Notes under the pieces: model-generated
Seen by the model: the letters and a program-made list of their open reading frames with translations, nothing else
Databases searched by the model: none
Told to the model about the DNA's origin: nothing
In this document: in pieces, positions 25,617 to 33,160 of the stretch
Numbering within the stretch: the stretch's first letter is position 1
Layout: each line of letters begins with the position of its first letter
NCBI RefSeq assembly: GCF_011947195.1
Contig: NZ_JAATVY010000028.1
Location: 1-64,000, forward strand
Source of the DNA: Planosporangium thailandense
GTDB taxonomy: Bacteria > Actinomycetota > Actinomycetes > Mycobacteriales > Micromonosporaceae
Length of the DNA stretch: 64,000 nucleotides
Direction of reading: 5' to 3'
Made by a program: the position numbers and the translations under genes

Positions 25617-26555
25617 GTGCTCGACCAACTCTGTGCCGACCAGTGCGGCTTGGTCACCCGCGCCCAGGCGCTCGCGTGCGGCATGACGGTCGAGGCGATC
25701 CGGGCGCAGGTACGGGCAGGTCGATGGCGACCGCTGCTACACGCCGTGTACGCGACCTTCACCGGCCCGGTGCCGCGCGGGTCGGCGCTGTGGGCCGCCG
25801 TCCTTCGCGCCGGACCCGGTGCCGTCCTCAGTCACGAGTCAGCGGCCGAACTCGTCGGGCTCCTGGATGAGGGAACGACGCTCATCCACGTGAGCGTGCC
25901 GTCCAGCCGGCGGATCGCCGCCATCCCCGGTACGGTCGTCCACTACTCGAGCCGCGTCGCCGAGGCGCGTCACCCGCTCCGGCTACCGCCCCAGACCAGG
26001 ATCGAGGAGACCGTGGTCGACCTGACGCAGACCGCCGCGTCGGTGGAGCAGGCGCTGAGCGTCATCGCGAGAGCCTGCGGGCGTCGGCTCACCCGGCCCG
26101 ATCGCGTCGCCGCGGCGCTGAGCGCCCGGAAAAGGCTGCGATGGCGCGCCGAGCTGAGCGCTGCCCTGGACGACGTGACCGTCGGCGCGCATTCCATCCT
26201 GGAGCTGCGCTACCTGCGCGACGTGGAACGGGCGCACGGACTGCCGCGCGCCAGCCGCCAACACACCGTCGTCCGCCGGGGCGGACGACGCTACGACGAC
26301 GTTCGCTACGCCCAGTTCGGTGTGGTCGTCGAGCTGGACGGCCGGGCCGCCCACCCCGACGAGACCCGCTGGCGGGATATGCGCCGCGACAACGCCTCGG
26401 TCGTCGACGGCCGCCGTGTGCTGCGGTACGGCTGGGCCGATGTCGTCGGGCAACCATGTGCCGTGGCGGCACAGGTGGCGACGGTGCTCCGGGCATCCGG
26501 GTGGCGGGGAGCACCACGGCGCTGCGCGCCCGGCTGCACGGTCCTCGTCCCGTGA
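25617..26555 (+). CDS. AbiEi-type winged-helix + DUF559 endonuclease-like protein
   Basis: This 312-residue protein has an N-terminal helix-turn-helix region (CGLVTRAQALACGMTVEAIR) resembling the AbiEi-like domain found on many actinobacterial proteins. The C-terminal domain resembles DUF559/Vsr PD-(D/E)xK nucleases: ILELRYLRDVERA, GRRYDDVRYA and VVVELDGRAAHPDETRWRDM contain the spaced acidic residues. These proteins are common in actinobacteria and their function is not established; a partner toxin is not seen. The GTG at 25617 is a tentative start. Near-identical palindromes lie at both ends of the gene, and the downstream one contains its stop codon. A TTATCCACA sequence lies upstream at 25557-25565. 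Confidence 0.75.
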   Translation: MLDQLCADQCGLVTRAQALACGMTVEAIRAQVRAGRWRPLLHAVYATFTGPVPRGSALWAAVLRAGPGAVLSHESAAELVGLLDEGTTLIHVSVPSSRRIAAIPGTVVHYSSRVAEARHPLRLPPQTRIEETVVDLTQTAASVEQALSVIARACGRRLTRPDRVAAALSARKRLRWRAELSAALDDVTVGAHSILELRYLRDVERAHGLPRASRQHTVVRRGGRRYDDVRYAQFGVVVELDGRAAHPDETRWRDMRRDNASVVDGRRVLRYGWADVVGQPCAVAAQVATVLRASGWRGAPRRCAPGCTVLVP

Positions 26556-26604
26556 TCGTGCAGCGTTCGCGGGGCTATCACCCCGCGAACCCTGCACGAT
26601 CACG
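26551..26604. repeat. Palindromic element (family B copy 2) carrying a stop codon
   Basis: Arms of 24 bp (26551-26574, 26581-26604) match except for one position, with a CTATCA loop. The left arm begins CGTGATCGTGCAG, whose TGA is the stop of the DUF559 gene. It lies 9 nt from the end of the convergent ppk2 gene and can terminate both. Confidence 0.87.
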
Positions 26605-26613
26605 GAGAGGCCA

Positions 26614-27546
26614 TCAGAGGCGGACCTGGAGGTTGCCGGGCTGCTCGCCCTCCTCGAAGATCTGGGATGCCCGGCCCACGATCCGGGGATCGGGCGTACC
26701 GACCACCTCAGTGTCCCTATCCGTGTACTCGAACTGGTGGAGCACGAACCGCATCGCCTCGATCCGGGCCCGCTTCTTGTCGTTGCTCTTGACTATCGTC
26801 CACGGCGCGTCGGCGGTGTCGGTGTAGAAGAGCATCGCCTCCTTGGCCTCGGTGTAGTCGCTCCACTTGTCGAGGGAGGCGAGATCCATCGGCGAGAGCT
26901 TCCACTGGCGTACCGGGTCGACCTGGCGGATCGTGAACCGGGTGCGCTGCTCGGACCGGGACACCGAGAACCAGAATTTGACCAGGTGGATGCCCGACCG
27001 CACCAGCATCCGCTCCAGCTCGGGGGCCTGGCGCATGAACTCCAGGTAGTCCGTACGGGAGGTCAGGTTCATCACGCGCTCGACGCCGGCACGGTTGTAC
27101 CAGGACCGGTCGAAGAGCACGATCTCACCGGCCGCCGGCAGGTGTGCGATGTACCGCTGGAAGTACCACTCCGTCGCTTCCCGCGGGCTGGGCTTCTCGA
27201 GGGCCACGACGCGCGCGCCGCGCGGGTTGAGGTGTTCCATGAACCGCTTGATGGTGCCGCCCTTGCCCGCCGCGTCCCGCCCCTCGAACAGGATCACCAG
27301 CTTCTCCCCTGAAGCCTTGATCCACCGCTGGAGCTTGAGCAGTTCGATCTGCAGCAGGCGCTTCTCCCGCTCGTACTCCGACCGGCTCATGCGCTCCGGG
27401 TACGGGTACCCCTCACGCCACGTCTCGACCGGCTTGCCGTCCTTGGTGAGCAGCACCGGATCGTCGTCGCCCTCGTCGAGGACCATGTAGTCGCCGAGCC
27501 GTACCAGATCCTGCTTGTAGTCGGTGGGGTCGCTCGCGCCGCCCAT
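26614..27546 (-). CDS. ppk2: Polyphosphate kinase 2
   Basis: This 310-residue PPK2 transfers phosphate between polyphosphate and nucleoside diphosphates. It has Walker A LFEGRDAAGKGGTIKR (86-101), Walker B IVLFDRSWYNRAGVERVM (about 141-158) and the lid-region RTRFTIRQVDPVRQWKLSPMD. Length and the single kinase domain fit class I PPK2, which usually favours NDP phosphorylation, although the class cannot be assigned firmly. An N-terminal extension of about 50 residues precedes the core. The ATG at 27546 follows a 48-nt gap from the desaturase. It is probably part of the stress and energy-storage gene set. Confidence 0.94.
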   Translation of the reverse strand: MGGASDPTDYKQDLVRLGDYMVLDEGDDDPVLLTKDGKPVETWREGYPYPERMSRSEYEREKRLLQIELLKLQRWIKASGEKLVILFEGRDAAGKGGTIKRFMEHLNPRGARVVALEKPSPREATEWYFQRYIAHLPAAGEIVLFDRSWYNRAGVERVMNLTSRTDYLEFMRQAPELERMLVRSGIHLVKFWFSVSRSEQRTRFTIRQVDPVRQWKLSPMDLASLDKWSDYTEAKEAMLFYTDTADAPWTIVKSNDKKRARIEAMRFVLHQFEYTDRDTEVVGTPDPRIVGRASQIFEEGEQPGNLQVRL

Positions 27547-27594
27547 GCGGTTGCGGTACCCAGGTGTTCACCCGGGCGAACGTGAACGAACAGC

Positions 27595-28530
27595 TCAGCC
27601 GGCGCGGGTGGCCGCGCGCTGCCGGTTGGCTTCCCGGCGCTCCTCGAAACGGCTGGCGTTCGCGTCCAGGCTCGCCAGGAAGGCGGCCAGCTCCTCGCGG
27701 GCCCGCTCGCCGTCGCCGCTCAGGCCGGTCCGCTCGAACACCTTGAGATTGCGCAGCACCGGCGCGAGCACCTCGTTGTGGTGGATGCGCAGGTCGTAGA
27801 TGCCGGCGAGGGCGATCTGGGCGGCCTTGCGGCCGAAGTTCTCGATGCCGGTACCCGGCATCTGGAACGTCTTCACGACGTCGGCGATGGCGCGCATCGT
27901 CTCGTTGGGCGCCAGGTCGAGCGCTCCGGCCAGCAGGTTGCGGTAGAAGACCATGTGCAGGTTCTCGTCCTGCGCCACCCGGGCCAGCATCTGCTCGCAC
28001 ACGGGGTCGTCACTGAACCGGCCGGTGTTGCGGTGCGAGATGCGGGTCGCCAGCTCCTGGAACGACACGTACGCGATGGAGTGCAGCATGTCGTCGTCGT
28101 GCATGTTGACGTAACCGGTGGACATGTGGGCCATCCGGGCCCGCTCCAGCGCGATCGGGTCGACCGCCCGGGTGGTCAGCAGGTAGTCGCGGATGACGAT
28201 GCCGTGCCGGCCCTCTTCGGCGGTCCAGCGGTGCACCCAGGTGCCCCACGCGCCGTCCCGGCCGAAGAGCGTCGCGATCTCGTGGTGGTAGCTGGGCAGG
28301 TTGTCCTCGGTGAGCAGGTTGACGATCAGCGAGGTGCGCGCCACGTCCGACAGCGCCGACTGGGACTCCTCCCAGGGCTGGCCGCCCAGTACGCCGTCGA
28401 AGTCGCGGCCCTGGCTCCACGGCACGTACTCGTGCGGGAACCACTCGGTCGCCTGCGTCAGATGCCGGTTGAGGTTGGCTTCCACGACGGGTTCCAACTG
28501 ACGGAGCAGCTCAGCCTGGGACGGCACCAT
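27595..28530 (-). CDS. Acyl-ACP (stearoyl-type) desaturase
   Basis: This 311-residue soluble di-iron desaturase of the plant-type acyl-ACP family (mycobacterial DesA1/DesA2 relatives) introduces a double bond into ACP-bound fatty acids. Iron-ligand motifs are visible: TAEEGRHGIVI (ExxRH) and VAQDENLHMVF (DExxH), plus Glu residues in the helices around EDNLPSYHHE. The ATG at 28530 has CGGAGGAC directly upstream. A 22-bp near-perfect palindrome sits 14 nt upstream of the start, which strongly suggests repression by a TetR-type regulator. ppk2 follows in the same direction. Confidence 0.92.
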   Translation of the reverse strand: MVPSQAELLRQLEPVVEANLNRHLTQATEWFPHEYVPWSQGRDFDGVLGGQPWEESQSALSDVARTSLIVNLLTEDNLPSYHHEIATLFGRDGAWGTWVHRWTAEEGRHGIVIRDYLLTTRAVDPIALERARMAHMSTGYVNMHDDDMLHSIAYVSFQELATRISHRNTGRFSDDPVCEQMLARVAQDENLHMVFYRNLLAGALDLAPNETMRAIADVVKTFQMPGTGIENFGRKAAQIALAGIYDLRIHHNEVLAPVLRNLKVFERTGLSGDGERAREELAAFLASLDANASRFEERREANRQRAATRAG

Positions 28531-28544
28531 GTCCTCCGAAAGGG

Positions 28545-28566
28545 CCTACGGTTACGTACCCGTAGG
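28545..28566. promoter_or_regulatory. 22-bp palindromic operator before the desaturase
   Basis: CCTACGGTTACGTACCCGTAGG is a palindrome with only one mismatched pair, centred 25 nt upstream of the desaturase ATG. The length and symmetry fit a TetR-family fatty-acid regulator. MadR-type control of mycobacterial desA genes is a known parallel; identity is unproven. Confidence 0.75.
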
Positions 28567-28603
28567 TTAGCCGAGCCCTGCAAACATCGCACGCTGGGGG
28601 TAA

Positions 28604-28650
28604 CCGCCGTGGGGAGCGCCGACCGGAGCCGCGGCTACTCCCCACCGCGG
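28604..28650 (-). terminator. Hairpin between the desaturase and PPOX genes
   Basis: CCGCCGTGGGGAG (28604-28616) and CTCCCCACCGCGG (28638-28650) pair over 12 of 13 positions, just beyond the end of the PPOX-type gene. Confidence 0.55.
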
Positions 28651-28654
28651 AGGG

Positions 28655-29047
28655 TCAGCCCTGGCGCAGCCTAGCCGTCGGTGTGATCCGGACGATCACC
28701 CGCTGCTCCCCCGGCTTGCCGAATGGGTATTTGTCCTGTCCGGTGTACTTCTTCGCCAGCTTGTCGATGTGGCTGTCGGCGCCCTCCTCGACCAGCTCGG
28801 CCGTACCCTTCACCCACAGCGTGCGGAAGTCGTTGGCCTTGTCCACGACCGACACCCCGACCTTGGGGTTGCCGACCAGCGCGTTGTACTTGGCCCGGCC
28901 CTTGGCCGTGTTGACCAGGATGTGCTCGCCGTCGGTGTCGACCCAGACCGGCGTCACGTGCGGGGCGCCGTCGGCGTCGATCACGGCCAGGTGAGCCAGC
29001 TGAGCCTCGTTGAGCAGGGCAATGTCTTGTTCTGTCAGGATCGCCAT
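28655..29047 (-). CDS. PPOX-class F420/FMN-dependent oxidoreductase
   Basis: This 130-residue split-barrel protein of the pyridoxamine-phosphate-oxidase-like superfamily is close to the TIGR03618 F420-dependent group. It has AHLAVIDADGAPHVTPVWVD at the N-terminus, LVNTAKGRAKYNALVGNP with the KGR..N flavin-phosphate-binding residues, and a C-terminal RVIVRITPTAR strand. The reaction is unknown. There is no Shine-Dalgarno, but TACATT (29055-29060, minus) lies exactly 7 nt before the ATG, so the mRNA probably has no leader. An in-frame TTG upstream is less likely. Confidence 0.86.
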   Translation of the reverse strand: MAILTEQDIALLNEAQLAHLAVIDADGAPHVTPVWVDTDGEHILVNTAKGRAKYNALVGNPKVGVSVVDKANDFRTLWVKGTAELVEEGADSHIDKLAKKYTGQDKYPFGKPGEQRVIVRITPTARLRQG

Positions 29048-29054
29048 AGATCGC

Positions 29055-29060
29055 AATGTA
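29055..29060 (-). promoter_or_regulatory. -10 element for leaderless transcription of the PPOX gene
   Basis: TACATT on the minus strand is followed by 7 nt and then the ATG at 29047, the standard TANNNT spacing for transcription starting at or next to the start codon. Confidence 0.5.
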
Positions 29061-29119
29061 CCCGCGGACCAGGACGCCGTATCAGGGCGGAACCACCCTG
29101 AGCCGACGACGGCGATCCC

Positions 29120-30001
29120 CTACCCCGGAGCCCGCGCCAGCCTGCGGATGTGGGTGGACACGGCCGTCAGCGCCGCGATGTGGTCATCGACGCCGCCGAG
29201 CCCGGCACCCATCGTGTTGATGCAGACGTGGGTGGCGCCCATCCGTTCCCACTCGGCCGCCTCCTCGACGACGCCGATGGAGCCACGCGGACCGTAGGAG
29301 ATCCGGCCCTCCATCCCGATCCGGTCGGGGTCGCGGCCGGCCTCGCGGGCGGCGTCGTCGACGATGCCCTTCGCGTCGATCAGCCGGGGCCCGGGCGGCA
29401 TCTGCGGGAACCAGCCGTCGGCCAGCCGGCCGGCGCGCCGGAACGCGGGCGGCGAGTCGGCGCCCATCCAGATGGGGATCGGCCGCTGTACCGGCTGCGG
29501 CGCCAGCCCCGCCGCCGTGATCCGGTCGAAGGCACCCACGTAGTTGACCACCGGCTCGGTCCACAGCCGGCGCAACAGTTCGATCTGCTGCTCGATACGC
29601 CGGCCGCGCAGGGAGAACTCCTGTCCGAGCGCCTCGTACTCCACCGGGTTCCAGCCGACCCCGACGCCGAGCCGGTACCGGCCGCGGGTCAGGATGTCGA
29701 CCTCCGCCGCCTGTTTGGCGGCCAGCACCGTCTGCCGCTGCGGCAGGACGAGGATCCCGTTGACCAGTTCGAGCGAGGTGAACGCGGCCAGGTAGCCGAA
29801 CAGCACCATCGGCTCGTGGAACTGGGTGCGGACGTCGTACGGGCCGGTCCAGCCGGCGTAGTGCTCCGGGTCGGCGCCGACGACGTGCTCGTACGCCAGG
29901 ATGTGGCGGAAGCCGAGATCCTGCACCGCGGTGGCGTACGCCCGGATCGCGTCCGGGTCCGGTCCGATCTCGGTCTGCGGGAAGACGACTCCGATGCGCA
30001 T
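29120..30001 (-). CDS. LLM-class F420-dependent oxidoreductase
   Basis: This 293-residue luciferase-like monooxygenase-fold protein is of the F420-dependent subgroup. It has MRIGVVFPQTEIG at the N-terminus, the GVGVGWNPVEYEALG loop that is diagnostic for F420-LLM enzymes, and PIPIWMGADSPPAFRRAGRLADGW. It probably transfers hydride between F420H2 and an unknown substrate. The ATG at 30001 is the only start that gives the full first strand. It lies between the CBS gene and the PPOX gene on the same strand; the latter may also use F420. Confidence 0.9.
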   Translation of the reverse strand: MRIGVVFPQTEIGPDPDAIRAYATAVQDLGFRHILAYEHVVGADPEHYAGWTGPYDVRTQFHEPMVLFGYLAAFTSLELVNGILVLPQRQTVLAAKQAAEVDILTRGRYRLGVGVGWNPVEYEALGQEFSLRGRRIEQQIELLRRLWTEPVVNYVGAFDRITAAGLAPQPVQRPIPIWMGADSPPAFRRAGRLADGWFPQMPPGPRLIDAKGIVDDAAREAGRDPDRIGMEGRISYGPRGSIGVVEEAAEWERMGATHVCINTMGAGLGGVDDHIAALTAVSTHIRRLARAPG

Positions 30002-30028
30002 GCGCTCCGGCTCCCTGACGACAGCGTG

Positions 30029-30445
30029 TCAGTTGTTCGGGTCCTCGGCGGCGATCGACGCCTCCAGCGAGTCCGGCGCCTCCTCCACCTCGATGTCGCC
30101 GAGGGCGACGACCCCGACGATCCGGTCACCGTCGAGGACGGGCAGCCGCTTGACCGCGTGGGTGCGCATCAGCCCCTCGGCGGCTTTGATGTCGTCGTCG
30201 GGAGCGACCGTGACGGGGTTGCGGGTCACGACATCACCGATGGTCGTGGCCCGGGTGTCGGCATCCGCCGCGACCGCCCGTACCGTGATGTCGCGGTCGG
30301 TGACGATGCCGCAGATCCGGTCACCTTCGGTCACGATCACGTCCCCGATCGCCTCATCGCGCATCTGCTTGGCGACCGCCACAATGACCGTATTCACGTC
30401 CATCGTCACGGGTTCACTGGTCATGACGTCACGCACGGTCGGCAT
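30029..30445 (-). CDS. Tandem CBS-domain protein
   Basis: This 138-residue protein consists almost entirely of two CBS domains: TVRDVMTSEPVTM with GIVTDRDITVRAV, then TTIGDVVTRNPVTV with KRLPVLDGDRIVGVVALGDI. It resembles the hypoxic response protein type (Hrp1), which binds adenine nucleotides or related ligands as a regulatory module. AGGAGGATCTC precedes the ATG. The C-terminal tail is acidic. No partner is obvious, and it lies between FHA and LLM genes on the same strand. Confidence 0.9.
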   Translation of the reverse strand: MPTVRDVMTSEPVTMDVNTVIVAVAKQMRDEAIGDVIVTEGDRICGIVTDRDITVRAVAADADTRATTIGDVVTRNPVTVAPDDDIKAAEGLMRTHAVKRLPVLDGDRIVGVVALGDIEVEEAPDSLEASIAAEDPNN

Positions 30446-30486
30446 GAGATCCTCCTCATGGCGACGGGGCTCCGTTCGGGGGTGCG

Positions 30487-31095
30487 CTACCCCGCCGACA
30501 AGGGGCGAAACGTCCGGTCCCGACCGGCGGGTCTGGCGACGACGACGAACCGGCAGGAGCCGAGGTCGATCAGGTCTCCCGGGCCGACCGGGGCCGGGCC
30601 GGGCAACCGCCAGCCGTTGAGCCAGGTCCCGTTGCGCGATCCGAGGTCGGCGACGATCCAGCCGCCGTGCACGTACATGACGAGGGCGTGCCGGCGCGAC
30701 ACCGTGAGGTCGTCGAGGCGCAGGTCCACGTCGTCGCCCCGACCGATGACGTACTCACCGGGCACGGGTGGCAGGACCAGTTCACCGGGCACGGGCGCCG
30801 ACCGTCGGGCGACCGGCGGCAGGGCCAGCCGGCGAGCCAGGGCGGCCAGCCGGCCGTACAGCGGCCCGAGCCGGCCGTACAGCGGCCCGAGCCGGCGACG
30901 CCACCGCTGGCGCGCTGGAAGGTCGGCCACCAGCGCGTCGAGGTCGCCGCGGCGGCGGGCGTCGACGGCGAGGAGGAGCCGGCCGACGAACGTCGTCTCC
31001 GACAGTCGACCGTCGCGCAACTGCCCACGTAACGCCCGGACGGTCGCGTGCCGCTCCCGGTCCGATGCCCGTACATGCGGCTCCGGCTGGCTCAT
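30487..31095 (-). CDS. DUF1707-FHA protein
   Basis: This 202-residue protein has an N-terminal DUF1707 segment, VRASDRERHATVRALRGQLR followed by GRLSETTFVGRLLLAVDARRRGDLDALVADLP, and a C-terminal FHA domain (about 120-195) with YVIGRGDDVDL, SRRHA and GSRNGTWLNG. The FHA domain would bind phosphothreonine peptides, linking it to Ser/Thr kinase signalling. The linker contains a perfect duplication of seven residues (RLGPLYG twice). ATG at 31095 was chosen; a GTG at 31101 adds two residues. No transmembrane helix is present. Confidence 0.88.
   Translation of the reverse strand: MSQPEPHVRASDRERHATVRALRGQLRDGRLSETTFVGRLLLAVDARRRGDLDALVADLPARQRWRRRLGPLYGRLGPLYGRLAALARRLALPPVARRSAPVPGELVLPPVPGEYVIGRGDDVDLRLDDLTVSRRHALVMYVHGGWIVADLGSRNGTWLNGWRLPGPAPVGPGDLIDLGSCRFVVVARPAGRDRTFRPLSAG
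30851..30892 (-). repeat. 21-bp perfect tandem duplication in the FHA gene linker
   Basis: The unit CGGCCGTACAGCGGCCCGAGC occurs twice in direct succession (30851-30871 and 30872-30892), encoding RLGPLYG twice in frame. Confidence 0.9.
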
Positions 31096-31178
31096 AGCCA
31101 CCCATTGTGCGGTCCAGCGGCGTTCGTGAACAGACCATAGAGACGTCAGCGAATATGTAGGGCGTCATACCCGACGAA

Positions 31179-31214
31179 GCGGGCCGGACGCCGCGATCGC
31201 GGCGTCCGGCCCGC
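31179..31214 (-). terminator. Perfect 36-bp palindrome, terminator of lsr2
   Basis: GCGGGCCGGACGCCGCGA is followed directly by its exact reverse complement, 21 nt after the lsr2 stop on the minus strand. Confidence 0.85.
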
Positions 31215-31235
31215 CGTAACGGCAGCGAGGACGGC

Positions 31236-31589
31236 TCAGTGGCCGGCTTCGGCGTGGTACCGGTCGACGATCTCCTGCTTGATCCGGCCACGGTCGGAAA
31301 CGGCGATGCCCTTGGACTGCGCCCACTCGCGGATGGCCCGGTTCTGGTCGCGGTCGACGGCCGCGCCGCCGCGCCTACGGGGAGCCCCGACCGTACGTAC
31401 GATCCCGCCGGACCGGCCAGCCTTCGTTCCCACCGCGACATACGGCGCGAGCGCGTCCCGCAATTTCGCGACGTTCTCCTTCGACAGGTCGATCTCGTAC
31501 TGAACACCGTCAATAGCAAACTTGACGGACTCGTCCGCCTCACTGCCGTCGAGGTCGTCGATCAGCATGTGGATCGTTTTCTTCGCCAT
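31236..31589 (-). CDS. lsr2: Lsr2-family nucleoid-associated protein
   Basis: This 117-residue Lsr2 homologue is the actinobacterial H-NS-like protein that binds AT-rich DNA and silences acquired or specialised-metabolism genes. The N-terminal dimerisation domain has MAKKTIHMLIDDLDG and FAIDGVQYEIDLS. The C-terminal DNA-binding domain has NRAIREWAQSKGIAVSDRGR with the RGR AT-hook-like motif. GGAAGGACC lies upstream of the ATG at 31589. The upstream DNA is relatively AT-rich (about 31600-31720), which fits a strong, possibly autoregulated promoter. Confidence 0.96.
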   Translation of the reverse strand: MAKKTIHMLIDDLDGSEADESVKFAIDGVQYEIDLSKENVAKLRDALAPYVAVGTKAGRSGGIVRTVGAPRRRGGAAVDRDQNRAIREWAQSKGIAVSDRGRIKQEIVDRYHAEAGH

Positions 31590-31779
31590 CAGAGTGGTCC
31601 TTCCAAAAACCTTCAAACTACCGTCGAGTAACGATAGCTGCCTATCGGCGACCACGTAAAGACAAAAATGCGACCAATTCTCGCAGCGAGAACCGCCACT
31701 TTTTCATTGCCCACGTTTGCCGGTCGCCGCCCGTTTTCCCGCGATGACGGCCCGTAGCCCGAAAGCGGCGCAGCAGCGA

Positions 31780-32007
31780 TCAGCCGGGACGAACCTGCTC
31801 CGACTGCGCGCCTTTCTGCCCCTGCCCCACCTCGAACTCCACCCGCCGGTTCTGCGCCGGCGAGCGGTAAGGCGAACGGTAAGGCGAGCGGTAACCCGCG
31901 GTCCGGACCGCGGAGAAGTGCACAAATTGGTCGCCACTGCCACCGTCCGGAGCGCCGGGACCGTAGCCTTTGTCGGCGTCGAACCACTTCACCATGCCCT
32001 GTGCCAC
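31780..32007 (-). CDS. Aberrant cold-shock domain protein (RNP1 lost, YRSP repeat)
   Basis: This 75-residue CspA paralogue starts at GTG 32007, with GGGAG 8 nt upstream. The N-terminus VAQGMVKWFDADKGYG and the C-terminus VEFEVGQGQKGAQSEQV align with the canonical cold-shock protein encoded at 60589-60792. However, the RNP1 motif KGYGFI is replaced by KGYGPGAPDGG, and RNP2 reads QFVHF. The conserved YRSLEEN loop is replaced by three YRSP units, encoded by a 12-bp tandem repeat (31859-31894). Nucleic-acid binding through the usual aromatic surface is therefore doubtful. The reading frame and ribosome binding site are intact, so it may still be expressed. Confidence 0.78.
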   Translation of the reverse strand: MAQGMVKWFDADKGYGPGAPDGGSGDQFVHFSAVRTAGYRSPYRSPYRSPAQNRRVEFEVGQGQKGAQSEQVRPG

Positions 32008-32458
32008 AACAAGTCTCCCTGTCACCCGAAGACCCCCGTCCGCGGACCGCGAAAGCAATCTCGGCCGGGCGGCCCCGTATCGCATGGCCTATGAGCCCGG
32101 CAACTCGACACCGCACCGCCAAGGGCCACGAAAGGCGAACCACGCACCGCCGAAAAACCTGACCAACCTAGCAAGAACGCGCCGGCTTTCGCCGACGGGG
32201 CGGTACTTCCGGCGCGATCACCGCGAACAGGTGAAGCGGTGCCGCGCGAGGCACGGCGCACTACCGTGGGCGGGTACGTGTTCGCGACCGGTCACGATCA
32301 CCGGCGGACCGGGGCCGGCGAGTAGTACGAAACACACGAGTGGTATGCGACACCCGGGTCGCACCACCACCGGCGTGGCGCGCAAACGGTCCGGCGTTTA
32401 AGTGCCGGCAAGCGGCGGTAACCGACAGGAGAAAGGTACCGACAGGAGAAAGGTCACC
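32008..32458. other. 451-bp divergent intergenic region
   Basis: This region lies between the aberrant csp (minus) and the PfpI gene (plus). I see no coding sequence with actinobacterial codon bias. It probably holds the long 5' leader typical of csp genes and both promoters. The only distinct structure is the duplicated ribosome binding site at its right end. Confidence 0.6.
32421..32454 (+). repeat. 17-bp tandem duplication of the ribosome binding site
   Basis: ACCGACAGGAGAAAGGT occurs at 32421-32437 and again at 32438-32454, so two AGGAGAAAGG sequences precede the ATG at 32459. Confidence 0.9.
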
Positions 32459-33037
32459 ATGGATATCAACGGAAAGTCGGTAGCGTTCCTGGTATCGAAG
32501 GAAGGTATCGAGCAGGCCGAACTGACCGAACCCTGGAAGGCGGTCGAGCAGGCCGGCGGTACACCGCGGCTGATCTCCGTGGAGCCCGGCGAGGTACAGG
32601 CGTTCAACCACCTCACGCCGGCCGACACGTTCCCCGTGGACGTCACGGCCTCGCAGGCGCGCGCCGAGGAGTACAGCGCGCTGGTCCTGCCCGGCGGTGT
32701 CGCCAACGGTGACCTGCTGCGCTGGCAGCAGCCGGCCCGCGACTTCGTGCGGCGGTTCCTGGCCACCGGCCGACCGGTGGCCGTGATCTGCCACGGCGGC
32801 TGGATCCTCATCGACGTCGACGCGGTGCGCGGGCGGCGGATCACCTCGTGGCCCAGCCTGGCCGTCGACTTCCGCAACGCGGGCGCGGAGTGGGTCGACG
32901 AGCAGCTGGTGGTCTGCACCGGCGGGAACTTTCCGCTGATCAGCAGCCGCAAGCCCGACGACCTTCCGGCCTTCTGCCGCGAGCTCGTGTCGCAGGTCGA
33001 GCGGGTACGCGTCGAGGCGAGCGTGGGCGGTCGCTGA
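32459..33037 (+). CDS. DJ-1/PfpI family (type 1 glutamine amidotransferase-like) protein
   Basis: This 192-residue PfpI/YhbO-type protein has SVAFLVSKEGIEQAELTEPW at the N-terminus, with the conserved acidic residue of the active site, ALVLPGGVANGD in the centre, and VAVICHGGWILI with the nucleophile Cys in CHG. Family members act in stress protection, as protease-like enzymes or as glyoxalase/deglycase-like enzymes; which applies is unknown. The ATG at 32459 has two tandem copies of the AGGAGAAAGG ribosome binding site upstream. Confidence 0.92.
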   Translation: MDINGKSVAFLVSKEGIEQAELTEPWKAVEQAGGTPRLISVEPGEVQAFNHLTPADTFPVDVTASQARAEEYSALVLPGGVANGDLLRWQQPARDFVRRFLATGRPVAVICHGGWILIDVDAVRGRRITSWPSLAVDFRNAGAEWVDEQLVVCTGGNFPLISSRKPDDLPAFCRELVSQVERVRVEASVGGR

Positions 33038-33160
33038 GGCCGGCACGGTTGGCCCGGCAGGATCTCTGCCATCGGCGTTGGTTTAATCGCTCGATTGTGG
33101 GTAGAGGCCCCCGCCGGGATTCGGCAGACCTGCCGGCCAGCCGTGAGGAGGTGGCCCGAC

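Noticed and set aside
29150-31129. Very long plus-strand open frame opposite the LLM, CBS and FHA genes
   Set aside because: High GC keeps antisense frames open. The translation is His/Arg/Asp-rich without recognisable domains, while all three minus-strand genes have clear families.
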